Shown here: positions 30,961 to 42,749 of the stretch, piece by piece | How positions within the stretch are numbered: position 1 is the first letter of the stretch | Layout of the letters: each line of letters begins with the position of its first letter | Assembly (NCBI GenBank): GCA_029876055.1 | Contig: CM056874.1 | Coordinates: 4,960,001 to 5,024,000 of the forward strand | Source: Madurella fahalii | Taxonomy: Eukaryota > Ascomycota > Sordariomycetes > Sordariales | DNA length: 64,000 nucleotides | Direction of reading: 5' to 3' | Made by a program: the position numbers and the translations under genes | The notes under the pieces: generated by a model | The model's database searches: none | Told to the model about the DNA's origin: nothing | What the model saw: only the letters and a program-made list of their open reading frames with translations

Positions 30961-32279
30961 GGATTCGCTTGTCCACGATGTAACTAGGGATGGTGACGGT
31001 GATCCGGCGCAGATGGGGACTAATTTTGTAGTTCACTGTCACTGTCTACTGTAAAGGAGCTTAGCTTTTCACTGGAGACATTAAAATAGGGTGCGTAGTA
31101 CTGGCACTTGGGAGTGCTGATGGACTTTCTCTGGAGCTCTAGGCTGTCTTGCTTATCTAGTACCTAATTGCTACAATAACCTTGGTTTGTCGGTTCTGGT
31201 TTACCATTCGGTCAATCCGGCTCTTGGGTCCCATCGGCTTGGGTGTCTGTCTCGAGCACTTCCAGCTCGGATGATTGACTACGCCGGGGACAGCGAGATG
31301 ATATAGACGGCCTAATGACTGATCTGCCATGGTGGTATATTTAGCGCAGAATTCATGGGTTGGTGGGGGTGGGGCGGTTCGGTTGGGACTTCCAGGTTCT
31401 CTCGACACGACCTGTCTGTTGCATCTAAGGTCAGCTTCCGGTGCCGGAGTGTGATTGCCCCTATCCGTAGGTTTCGGCCAGTGTCGGACCGGCTGAGTTG
31501 TCTCTAGAGCTCCTTTCCCTTGTGACTGGTATCTCGAGGCCAATCAATGAGCTAAAGAATTGCGACAAGGAGATAAAGCGCTAACATTGGACACCTGTTG
31601 TATCTTTCCTGGGAGAGATGGATGAGAGAGAGAGATTGAATGATTTAGTAGCCGCCTCGTCAGCCTCTGGCAAAACTGAACGCCCTGCAGAGGATTGCTC
31701 CTCCAATGCTACCAGTTCGACTTCTTGCACTCCTTCCCAGCTACCTACCGCCACCAACCACCTATGACCGGCCATCGCCCCAAATTCCAGGGCCAACTGC
31801 ATGCATATTTACACAGAGAAACCAAAGAAGCGGCACACCAAGTCTGCATCTATGACAGGTTCGATAGGACATTGGTCTGCTTTATGTTGCTGAGGGCCTC
31901 ACGATGGGGAGCTGGATGGCAGAGGCAGAATGATGTTTTTGCCCCGGGAGGTAGACTCCTAGCACAGGTGTGATTAGCAGACCGCCAATAGCAACCAGGC
32001 GGTATTTCGGAATACCGTAGAAAAAGAAACGCGCCATTGTTGTCGCTTCTCTGGGCTAGTTTAGTTCTTGCACCGAAGTGCTTTTCCCCCTTACGTTCTC
32101 TCCTTTAACTATCTGCTACTACGTACTAGCGCTCAATAAAAGACAATTGCTAATAGATTGCCAAGTAATTTTAACCGTAGGTAGATGTTCAGTTTGGCTG
32201 TTGTGATGTCAATCCAGGGAGGGAACATGGTCGTTCTACACCCCACTCCCTCTAGAGCAATGATTGCCTTTGTCCTTGC
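30961..32279. other. Gene-free stretch, no recognised feature
   Basis: Base composition is normal. The longest frames (128 codons at 31157-31543 minus, 92 codons at 31695-31973 plus) overlap nothing conserved that I recognise and look like chance. It includes the 3' flank of the DUF1996 gene. Confidence 0.5.
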
Positions 32280-33490
32280 TTAAACTCTGCGCGAGTTTGG
32301 CCTGCCTGGAAGTGCGGTAAGCCCTATAATCAAAAGTCAGCATCTTGAAAAACCTGACGAAGTGAGCTAGAGTGAAGAGTGTATCGGAACGTACAGCCGT
32401 CAACTTCCTCCTTGACCATTTCTTTGACAGTACATTGATTGGCCACCTGCATGGCCTGCTTCTTGATGCTCCCGCACCCGTCGTAGAAGCACTCAGATTT
32501 GTCCATCGCCCGCTGCAACGAGTCTCCCTTCCACCCAAACATATAGTCTGCGTGCGTTCCGGCGCCATTCCCCTCAAAGCTCCAAACGAACGGGTTGGGT
32601 GTGCCGGCAGGCCACATGCTATTGAACTTGGAGGTGTCCCAGACTGTTTCGTAAGCTACTTGCGGCATACGCACCGGGTGCGAGGCCGGGCAGGCGGGGG
32701 CGTTAGTGAAGCCCGGGGAGCGGAGAGTGTTGAACATGTGCGACTGGTGGTCGGGGGAGTCGAGATTCTTGCCATCCCAGCACCTGATTAGCTCCTTATT
32801 AGCGAATGACTCCGAATGGGGGCTTGGGGGAAGCTGACGCCGGGAAGTGGTGGGTGGTGAAGATGCCTCCCGAGCAAGGGCCGGTGGGGAAATCGTTCAG
32901 TTCAGGCCCACGGCCACGGCCCGAGAGACACTGATAGCTGAGGCCGACACGGGCACGGTCAGTGTTGGTCGGGCTGCCGACCGTCATGCGGAAGCCCTGT
33001 GAGGCGTATATTAGCATCGCAAACGGTACTGGTACCAAGACGGTTGCGGGCATTGCTGGGTCGGAATTACCGGCGGAAACGACTTGATAGGCTGTTGCTG
33101 GATGTTGTCCCGCATCAAATCGAACTGGGTGTAATAGACAGTAATACCACCCTGAGCGCCCTCGGAGCCGCCCAGCAGCGGCTGCACGGGGAGGACGGGC
33201 ACGCGGTGATACGAGCCGTTGGTGGGGTGCTTGAAATATAGGTGGGCGGTCCAGTAGTTGGAAAAGTCCTCAGACATCTGACAGGTCGTGCACGTAGCGC
33301 GCTCGCCGACGTCGCCCTCCATCGTGGCGTTGAAGGCGTTGCCGCCGACAATGTGGTGCACGTGGGCTGCGGGGATCGCGCCGGGCTCAACGACGGGGTC
33401 AAGCCGCTGGATCGTCAGTGTCGAGCATGGAAAGCGGAGGCCAGCCTGGACAGGCCCGACTAGCGCGATTGCGGCGGCGAAGGACTTCAT
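32280..33490 (-). CDS. Secreted DUF1996-domain protein (336 aa, four exons)
   Basis: The protein starts with a signal peptide (MKSFAAAIALVGPVQA) and continues as one DUF1996 domain: LDPVVEPGAI..HVHHIVGGNAF, TCTTCQMSEDFSNYWTAHLYF, SFPPGFRMTVG, FPACWDGKNLDSPDHQSH, CPASHPVRMPQ, HADYMFGWKGDSLQ and a C-terminal VDGWLTALPG. Exons: 33490-33071, 32996-32839, 32783-32395, 32323-32280. The introns are 74, 55 and 71 bp, and splicing restores every family motif in frame. DUF1996 proteins are common extracellular proteins of filamentous fungi, sometimes joined to WSC or cellulose-binding modules, which are absent here. The biochemical role is unknown. It is the gene nearest the transposon block. Confidence 0.88.
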
Positions 33491-35482
33491 TGCGGATCTA
33501 GGTCTCTCAAGAGTGACTAGCGGTACTGGCTAGAAACATACACGGCTGCAAACTAAGACTGGAAACAAGCGAGAGCAGGACAGCCAGGCGATGCCGTGTC
33601 CGCCTCCACATTTATACGTTCGGAATTCTCCCGGGCCTCTTCAGTAAGTACTACCGGCATTTCAACTTCCTTGCAAGCCCTTTCCATGTCAAGCCCAGGT
33701 AATCTTTTGCTCCGTCCATCAGCATCGCTAGCAAGTCAGCGACGAGCATAGAATGAGGGCTAGATGGGACAGGCATGGCCAGCATGATTATCCGGTGGTG
33801 TGGCGATTAAAGGAGGCGCCGTGTATGGCCCGCATCGCTTGATTGTGCTATATACCTGTCGCAAATACCCCTGTTCAATCTTCGGATCTCGGCAAATGTA
33901 CCTCCAATGACCGGCGGCCTGTCAAAGTGCCGCGCACCGCATCCATAACTGCCTACCAAGTCCGTGAGCCGGGTTATCAGAGTACTATCCAGGGCTTAGA
34001 TTAAAGGCTCTCCCGGGCGGGCTCAAGGGAGGTGTATTCTTAGATCTGCAGTTGCTTGGTGGTTTGCCGGCTGAATTTGGCAGGTCACCAAGAGGTTCTT
34101 CGACTACTCTTTTCGTCGTCGATGAAAATTTCCGGGGCAAGGCATCTACGCGGCTAGCTGCCATGTGAGAGCGACACTATGAGACCGGCGTTGGACGGCA
34201 TTTGTGACGAAGGGTTGAATCAGCTTCCTGAGGCAACCCTATAATTAAGGCGTGGAACACTTGACAAAGCATTCTCCTCACGAGACCGTACATGCCCGAA
34301 GCAGGTACCAGGCAGCAAAGCGATCGTGTTCGCCTACTAAGAGAACCTACTGCTACGGCATCTCTAGACTGGGCCTCCTAATCCGCTATCGTGCGCGGCC
34401 GCGGAATGCCTATTTACTAAGCAAGCGCTTGGATTATTCTCCTCTTGCAACGTCTATTGCGGTGTAGAAGGGCACGGGCCATCAGAAACTAAATAGTATC
34501 CCCTGGCCCAGATATGATCTCCATGCAGGATCTCATTGGTCGGTGAAGATGGACATTTGCCACATTTGTTTTCGTTTCTTGATGGGTCTTGATGCGGATG
34601 TTAGGGTGATTGAGACGATGCGCGTGGATCAAGGGGGAAGGACGGGTATGTGATAAGGTAGCTTTCCGGCAATTGATCTGCTCCTTACTAGCGGGAACTG
34701 TGTACGGCCTCGAGTTGTTTCTGGACGTGGTTCCGGATCCCCTGTGAGACGGAGCAGTGATTGCCATTGCCTTGGCATCACTGCCCGGTGCCGACAGCGA
34801 TAAAACGATGACACCTGGCCGTGCACCATGATGACCGGACGCATAAGGTGATGTTGTTGTGGTCGCACCCGGCCGGGCACAACTGTAACCTCATCCGGGC
34901 TCGTACTTCTAGCATTGGGCGTCAAATCTGGGGGTGGCGGCATAATAAAGGCCTTTATCCCCCGCCCGTTGAACATACCCAATGCCGCCTCGACTGAGGT
35001 CACCGTGGTGTGTGGCTAATTATATACCAGGTTAGCATGGCAGCACCTGTGCTCGTTGCTGGGTTATATTGATTCCCAACTGGTACCCCGGGCATCGTTG
35101 TAGGTGCTGGCAAGAAATATTAAGGCAACGGAGAAATACCAAACCCCTTCATCCTCGGTATTTGATACAAAGAGCTAGTAGATATACGGTACTGACGAGT
35201 AGCCTTCCGTTGGCGTGGGGAAGTTGCCGCAGTTGAAGAGCGGTAAAATCTCCTGGGGGCGGCTCCATCAAAACTGTGGTGAACGAGTTCATGCTATGGC
35301 GCCAAACTTTGTTACCCTCGTGTTGATGGATTCTGGGGAGCAGTATTTCATCCGGCACGGATGGATTAAGAAAAGCCGGGATTGTGCGTCTGAATGGGTT
35401 TCCTCGCTGTACCTAAGATGATCTGGCGTTTTAACCGACCTGGCAGAACTATGTACTGCAGATATCCCAGTGCTGATAATGA
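33491..35482. other. Gene-free stretch of about 2 kb
   Basis: It holds the upstream region of the DUF1996 gene and the downstream flank of the acetyltransferase pseudogene. A 124-codon minus frame at 34629-35003 (proline-rich start, MPPPPDLTPNARS) has no family I recognise. No tRNA or repeat was seen. Confidence 0.45.
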
Positions 35483-36839
35483 TTACCCAGTATATACAGC
35501 GAGCTTCGAGAACTCGTGGTCGACACGTAGCTTTGCCGTATCTCCTTCCCTTAGGCAAATGCCGAACACAGTCTCACCCCCGAAAAGCCTGGGTATGAGA
35601 TACGCTAGACCCTCGAGCGGCGTAAACAGCGGCCGTCGCAAAGCCTCCGGTTTGCCAAGGTGGAAGCCAAAGTCCATATCGTAAAAGGAGGGACTTGTCC
35701 ACGAACTGATCATAAGGTTCGCGGAAGAGTTGATTCCCGCAGCGAGAGATCGTGGTCTTATTTTCGAGGTGGTCGAGTAGAGTCGCGAGCGCCCGTGTAT
35801 CATATCCTAGATTGGATTTGCTCGGGTCAACAGCTAACCGTAGCAGCGAGGCAATGCTGCCGAGTGGTTTTCGGGTCAATTCATGGACTGTGGACGTCTG
35901 GTAAGTAATGTTCTGTAACAGCCCCGGGTACGACTACGGGAGACGTAGATAGCGTCGCACGTCGACAGCACGGCCGAGTATGGACTTTACAGAAGCCCCT
36001 AGACGCAGCGCACGGATCTTGCAAACCGACTGCCATATGAAGACGCTTAAAGCGTCGTCCGTAGATACGTAGCTTCGAGGGTCCGAGATGTGACCGAGTG
36101 CTTCTTGCTTGATTGTTGCTAGTGACTCGGGGGAGGACGCGAAGTAAACCCACGTCGCTGGACGAGGGACCGCATCCCGGAGTGTCTGGCTTGATAGGAG
36201 CTTCACCACCTGGAAATCGAGCTCCGGCCCCGGGTTGTACGAGCTACCTAGAAGTGGGATGGTGTCGCGGCGGTTCGGGTTGGCAGATAGTATCTCGGCT
36301 TCGGCGAGTTGCTCGCCACGGCGGACTCTGGATAAACATTGACATCACTTGTGCTTGCCCTGTCAAGTCCATTGTCTGGTGCTGACAAGCAAAGGTGGGT
36401 ATAAGTCCGCCGGTGATAAAGTTGACCCGCAAGGCGGACACGGGCGTCGGATTCGGGTTAGGCCTAGCAACGTCCCCGGCAAGGTCTTGTGGGAAGCGAT
36501 AATACCCCCATCGAGCATCCTAAACGGAAACTTGCCCGCATGAGGTCATCCATTCGTTGACACTAACTCCTCGTGCCGGAGGTCTCGCACCGCTAGGCTC
36601 GGTGCAGTGCTGAGTGGGATGATTTGGAGGCTGGCCAGCTTGCCCTGACTTCCACCGGAAGCTCCGTTTACTACCTGGTCTGTGACCCACGGGAGGTTCG
36701 TGGCGAGCCGATCAAGGCCGAAAATCAATGTGTTGACTATGTTGTCGTGAGAAGACGGGTCAGCCACTTGGAAGATGAGGCTGAGTTGCATATAGAAGTT
36801 AAGCAACGGCTGCTGCCCCCAGGATGTCCAGGCAATCAT
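35483..36839 (-). pseudogene. PF02458 acyltransferase (trichothecene 3-O-acetyltransferase-like) pseudogene
   Basis: In order, the minus strand shows the N-terminal QQPLLNFYMQLSLIFQV, SSHDNIVNTLIFGLDRLATN, the active-site HxxxD as HQTMD (36381-36367), YVSTDDALSVFIWQ, GRAVDVR, and near the end the DFG-type motif DFGFHLGKPEALRRP and GLAYLIPRLFGG. This is the complete layout of the fungal acetyl-CoA-dependent transferase family. The frame is broken at least five times (near 36560, 36528, 36470, 36330 and 35770), with a TAG at 35934-35936. Most lesions are single-base indels, so ordinary decay (or clustered assembly errors) is likelier than RIP. Without repair no active enzyme can be made. Confidence 0.8.
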
Positions 36840-37086
36840 TTGTACAATTCATAGCTTGTCACGGTGCGGTTGCTGTTGCCGTTGGGTACTGCCGTTGATT
36901 TGCACTGCTGGTGTGGGTAACAGCTAATCGGCGTTTATAGTAGGCGAGTATCTGGGGAACGAGGTGGCCTGGCGAAAGACGCCGCTGCCAAGGTCTCCGC
37001 CACATGATTGTAGTCTATTGGCTAATAATACAATAACTCCATCACTGTACATGAGTTGTCGGCAGTACATGACCCGCTGGGGGTGG

Positions 37087-38939
37087 CTACAACAACGCAT
37101 GCAGCTGCCCGATGACGCTCGGAAGATCCCCTAAGTCGACGGCCTGCTTCATCCCTAGCCTCCGACACTGCACTTCCACCCGCTTCGCTCCACGCCACTC
37201 CCTCCCAAGCAGCACGATTACGGGGAAGCCGATGAGGTCCGCATCGGTCAGCTTCCATGGAAGAGGTCTCTGCCTGTCGTCCAGCGCCAGATCGAGGAAC
37301 TGATTCCGGGCCCCCGAGGCACCGCTGATTTGGTGGTACACCTGCATAGCATCCTCGTCACTGGCGTCCTTGCCAGCTATAATAACACATGAATACGGAG
37401 CTATGGCGACGGGCCAGTTCAGTCCGGTCCTGTCAGCCAGATGCTCGGCGACGGCACCGATGATGCGTGAGATGCCAATTCCATGGCAACCCATCTGCAT
37501 GGGAACAGGTTGCCCAGACGGGGGTATGGACGCCACGGCCCCGAGCGGCTCCGAGTATCTCGTCCCAAGGAAGAAAGTATGCCCGAGTTCCATCGCCCTT
37601 TCTACTCTCAACGTACCTGATACGCACTGAGGGCACTTGTCGCCGGTGCGGATCCGCAAGACGTTGCTTGAACCATGGTAGGAGGAGACGAGCAATGGCC
37701 GGTGTAGGGCTGCTGGCCAGCTCGAGACCGTCGGTGCATTGTCGCCCGGATTCTTAGCTAGGGAGGGAGGAAGACGAATGTCCACAATATTGATAACCTC
37801 GTTCGCCGTTCCCGTATCCGCGGCAGTTGCGGCGGCCCAAAAGGCGAGGGCATTCTCCACCCCGGCGTCTAGATCAGGCACGACGGACTTTACGGCAGAG
37901 AAGTTGATGTCTTGGTCCGTATACTCGCGTAATCCTCCGCCGCCAAGTGGTTTCGCGAATCTTGGGTACCAGACATTGACCAACTTAGTTCTGTCTCTGG
38001 TGATGCCTCGCCAGACTTGGATTGGCGTGTCGGCAGGGGCTTGTTCGGATATGACTGAATCGACTATCTCTTCGTTGACCACATAATCACAGCTATCACA
38101 GCTGACGACGCGGTCCTCTCCAAGCGGCGTCGGTAGGTGGTATTCGTGACTGAGGTCGCCTCCCATGTCACCGGAGCTGGCTTTGGCTGCTAGCACGGGC
38201 AGCTTCATGTCGGAGAAGATCTTGGAGTAGACAGCCCGCACTTTGTCATAGGTCTCGAGAGCCGACTGGACGCTGATGTCGAAGGTATACAGATCCTTCA
38301 TAATGAACTCTCGCCCGCGGAGGAGGCCGTGCCGCGGACGGAACTCATCCCGGTATTTGCGCGTGATCTGGTACAACCGAAGGGGCAGTTCCTTGTACGA
38401 CTTGACTGTCCGGGCCACGAGCGAAGTGATCTCTTCTTCATGCGTAGGAGCGAGCAGATACGCCACACCCTTGCGGTCGGAGAACTTGAAGAGCTACGGA
38501 AAGGTATACGCTATCAGCGTGAAACTGCCATGCTGCGGAAGACACAGGCCGTGACGGTTGAGAACGAACCTCAGACGCGACGTTCTCTAGGCGGCCGCTC
38601 TTCTCCCACAGAGCCTCGGCGGATATGGAAGACAGTGATACTCTGGATGCAGCTATCGGCCGTCCACGGAGGAGTGGTAAGTCTTTTCGCGTGTCCGGGC
38701 TACGACTATGAACGGGGGGAGAACTTACCAAGTAGGTCCTCCATGTGGCGCGCGACGAGTCCCTCGACCTTGTCTTGAACTCGCCGTCCTAGGGGGAGCA
38801 TGTGAAATACCCCCGAGTGCGCCTGGCGTAAGAAACCAGCACGGATTAGCTTGGAGTAAGCATCCTCGACCCCGGAGGCGGCGATCCCGCCGCTCGGAAA
38901 CCACACTCTTGAGAGGCGGGCTACTGGTGGGACCGCCAT
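37087..38939 (-). CDS. Prolyl-tRNA synthetase, mitochondrial type (566 aa)
   Basis: It attaches proline to tRNA-Pro, probably in mitochondria, since it has the short bacterial-like organisation. Exons: 38939-38729, 38652-38570, 38493-37087; both introns are 76 bp. Class II motifs are visible: motif 1 region GGIAASGVEDAYSKLIRAGF, TxE loop APTHEEEIT, motif 2 YRDEFRPRHGLLRGREFIMKD, and motif 3 MGCHGIGISRIIGA with the C-terminal anticodon-binding domain after it. The intron 2 junction restores the conserved E-L-F-K-F-S-D-R-K-G-V. The start is the first ATG before SRVWFPSGG. The presequence is short, so targeting is inferred from family. It is divergent from MAK21 across about 410 bp. Confidence 0.92.
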
Positions 38940-39348
38940 GCTCGTGGTTGTGTCTGGAGGGATGCTTCTACGCAGGTCAGGGTCATTGGCAACTGGGCGC
39001 GTAGCTTGAAAGCATATTTTGTCTTTACTGGGGCAGGAAAAACGCGAGTTTGCACATCCGCGAGCAAAGCGGTTTACACGCGGTTCGGAGAAGAGGTGTA
39101 ATGTACTAAACGATGTTACTCGACCGTAGTTTTGGCTGTGAGGACCCTGGTTTTTGGGTACTGGTGTGGGGCGGTGGGGTATGGAGGACTCCCCTCCCCA
39201 ACCCCAACTTGCAGGGGGCTTGCAACCTCTTTTTTTTTTTTTTTTTTCCTCTTTCCCCCCACGCCCCAGTCCATGAACGATATCACTGTGCTTCTTTGCG
39301 CCCAAACACAGGGCTACTCATCTCTTTGCGATAGAGATAGTGGCAGCA
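38940..39348. promoter_or_regulatory. Divergent promoter with long T tract
   Basis: This 409-bp intergenic region serves both the synthetase gene (-) and MAK21 (+). It holds a run of about 18 T inside a pyrimidine tract at 39229-39262, about 90 bp before the MAK21 start. Such tracts are common in fungal promoters. Confidence 0.5.
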
Positions 39349-42300
39349 ATGGGCTCCAAACGGACAAAGGACAAGAACAAGAAGGCAGAAAAGCCGACTT
39401 TTGACGAGGCCGCACTCGCCCATCTGACGAGCAAAATCGATAAGTCACTCGCCCATTCGAAGAAACAGGAGCCTGTTAAGAGGAAGCGCCAGCGTGACAA
39501 TGACGATGGGCCCGATTCGAAGAGACGCCAGACCAGCCCCGCGGGGCTCAAGTCGAAAGGGGCTCATGGTGAAGGGCGGAAGAACAAACAGCATACCCTT
39601 CTTGACGAGATTCTAGCGCTTGGAGGGGATGAAGCCGACCTGGAGTTGGTCGCCAATGTCGACTCTGGCAACGAAGACGACGACACGCCAAAATCGAAGA
39701 CGCCAGCAGCCGAGACGCTTGTGGACAAGTCATTGAAGGTTGAGCTTGCACAATTCGCATCCAGCCTGGGCTTTCACAACTTTCACCAAGATGAACGAGA
39801 CCCCGCTACCGACGATTCCGATGGCGTGGAAGACATGCACAGCAGCGGGCACGAGGACGACAGTGAAGAGGAGGAAGGTGCTGTGAAGAAAACACTTCCG
39901 CCGCAGGAAGCCCGACACGGTAATCAGTCTGGGAAACTGGTCAGTAAGCACTCTTTGCTGGGCGTTGGCTCACTCATGGGATCAAGAATCCCTTTCTGAC
40001 ACTCTCCAGATATTTGAGCCTCGCCCTGACTGGCATAGTGTGGTCTTGGATGAACTGCCAACGCACACCTTGGAGAGCCTCAAGCACCACGCCACTTCCG
40101 TCGCGAACCTGAAGTCATATGCAGAGACGCTCTTGGAGCAAGATTCGGCCAGTTATACCGCTATGCAAGCTTCTACCTCGTCACAAAAGTTCATGTCAAC
40201 AATCATGTCATCCGGAACTTTGTCGGACAAGGTCTCTGCATTGACCCTGTCGATCCAGGAGTCACCGCTTCATAGCCGCAAAGCTTTTGAGAGCCTGATA
40301 ACCTTAGCTGGGAAAAAGAGCCGCGGCCAGGCAATTGCGGCTCTGGGAGCTCTCGTCGACCTATTAGGGAATGGAAACCTGCTTCCTTATGATCGCCGCC
40401 TCCGTCCCTTCAATAGCCAGCCTGGATTGCTCGGCGCGTTGGCCCGGCAGGGACAATCGCCCTGGACACAAGGGCAAAAACTCCCAGGAAAGTTGACCAA
40501 GACTCATTTGATGGTCTGGGTATATGAGGACTGGCTCAAAAGTGCATATTTTCGCATCATTCAGTTACTCGAAATTTGGTGCTCAGATGAGATCGAGTAC
40601 TCTAGGTCACGGGCTCTCGACTTTGTGTTTGGGTTACTCAAGAGCAAGCCAGAGCAAGAAGCTAATCTATTACGGCTGCTGGTCGACAAGCTCGGCGACC
40701 GCGAGCGAAAGATTGCTTCGAGGGCATCGTACCTCCTTTTACAACTGCTGAACGTCCACCCAGGGATGAAAGCGATCGTCATCAGCACCGTGGAACAGGA
40801 GGTTCTTTTGAAGCCCGGCCAGAGTTTACGTACCAGGTACTCTGCCATCAACACCCTGAATCAAACAATCCTGAGCACCAAAGAACCAGTCATTGCGGAC
40901 ACGTTGCTTCGTATTTACTTTGACGCCTTTCTCGCCCTCCTGAAGAGCGGGTCGTTGGGTGATTTTGCGGTTCCGGGTGGTGACAACGAAAAGAGCGCCA
41001 CCCGGAAGAAGTCACGAAAGCGGGGGGAGCGCAGCGCAGCGGCTCCCGGAAATGAGCAAGAGACGGCCCAGAAACTTATCTCGTCTCTGCTCACGGGCGT
41101 GAACCGGGCCATCCCGTTTGCCACCGCCGATGACTCGACCCTGGAGAAGCATCTTAACACACTGTTCAGGATAACTCATTCCTCTAACTTTAACACCAGC
41201 GTGCAGGCATTGATGCTCATCCAGCAGCTGGCGACGTCGAAGCAGCTCGCTGTTGACAGGTTTTACCGGACCCTCTATGAATCCCTTCTGGACCCCAGAC
41301 TCATCACCTCGTCTAAACACGCCCTGTACCTCAACTTATTATACCGGGCAATGAAGAATGACGTGGATGTTCGCCGGGTCAAAGCCTTTGTCAAGAGACT
41401 GATCCAGATCCTAAGCTTGCATCAGCCGTCATTCACGTGCGGCATCCTCTTCCTGATCGCCGAGTTGCAAGCAACCTTCCCCGACCTCCATACGCTACTG
41501 GATGAGCCCGAAGATGACGATGACGATGGCGAAGAGATGTATACGGGAAGATGAACCTCAAGCGGACAGCGGCTCGCAAGACATATCTGGGATGGGCACC
41601 AGACACTGTGCCGTGTATGATGGCCGAAAACGGGACCCTGAGCATAGCAACGCACATCGTAGTTGCCTGTGGGAACTTGTAAGTTGGCTCTGGGAACACC
41701 ACCACTACTCCCCCCCCCCCCCCCCAATAACAACCAACCAACTTTTTAAAAAAAACAAAATAATCACTATGGTTGGTGAACTCGATTGACTGATAGAGCA
41801 TAGGTGCCTTTCCTCTCCCACTACCACCCCTCCGTCTGCGTATTTGCTATGAATTTGTTGGTCCGGCAGAAGGCACTACCAAAACCGGATCTGGCCAGTC
41901 ACACTCTCATGCACTTTCTTGATAAGTTCGTCTACCGCAACCCCAAGGCCGAGGAATCTAAACGTGGCGGTTCCATCATGCAGCCGGTCCATGCCTCCGG
42001 CAGTGCAGCGCACATTGTGGTATCTAGCAAGGCCAGCGCGAGGCAGCAGCCGATCGTCAACTCTTCGTCGTTCTGGAATCTTAAACTGGACCAGGTCTCG
42101 GCGGAGGATGTCTTCTTCCACGAGTACTTTGCCCGCATCGGCAAACCGGGAGAAACAGCGCGTGCCAAGAAGGCGGCTGAGGACCAGTCTGGGCCAGGGG
42201 ATGAAGCTGACGAAGAAGAGATTTGGGAGGCCTTGGCCAACTCGCAACCAAATGTCGAAGGCCCAGATGCCGGTGAAGACTCTGATGCGGATCTGGACGG

Positions 42301-42583
42301 TTATGACTACTCGGACAACGATATGGAAGTCGATGGGCCCGATGCCGATGAGGAGATGTCCGAGGATGACGCTGGCTTTGAAGGAATCTTTGATGACTCG
42401 GAAGGGAGCGACGAGGCTGGCGCGAGCGTGGACGAGGCTGGCCGTGAGGTTGGAAAGGCGCCATCTAGTAAGGAGGGCCGCAAGGGCAGACTTAGCAGGA
42501 AGGAGATGAAGAGCCTTCCGACGTTTGCATCGGCTGATGACTATGCTGAGATGTTGGCTGCAGAAGACGATTTGGATGACTAA
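39349..42583 (+). CDS. MAK21: Ribosome biogenesis protein MAK21/NOC1 (CBF domain, 991 aa)
   Basis: A nucleolar factor for early 60S pre-ribosome assembly and transport, by homology to yeast Mak21/Noc1. Exons: 39349-39939, 40010-41538, 41603-41678, 41804-42583. The N-terminus is lysine-rich, then acidic. The helical-repeat body follows (FEPRPDWHSVVLDELP, RGQAIAALGALVDLL, THLMVWVYEDWLK, LGDRERKIASRASYLLLQLL). The CBF-type core contains YDGRKRDPEHSNAHRSCLWEL joined to VPFLSHYHPSV and LMHFLDKFVYRNPK. An acidic C-terminus contains ADDYAEMLAAEDD. The 64-bp intron 41539-41602 is needed to keep frame; it has a weak branch site, so a one-base error is an alternative. Intron 3 holds a run of about 16 C. 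A GTG at 39340 lies just before the true ATG. Confidence 0.9.
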
Positions 42584-42749
42584 AGGGCGGGCGGGAATCG
42601 CGGTTGCGTTCTCATTTGCCTGGATCAACAAAACACACGTGGGAGCTTCGGTTTGCAAAGTCTTGTAGAAGAAGGACTTTATGTTGGTCATCGAGACTCG
42701 CGAAGCACAACTCTAGTCAAAGACGCCCAGCGTCGATTCATGCTCTACC

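Noticed and set aside
31157..31543. A 128-codon minus frame next to the repeat block.
   Set aside because: No recognisable motif, odd composition, and no intron or promoter context; judged chance.
34489..35003. Minus frames upstream of the DUF1996 gene, proline-rich start.
   Set aside because: I could find no family resemblance and no splice solution joining them into a gene.
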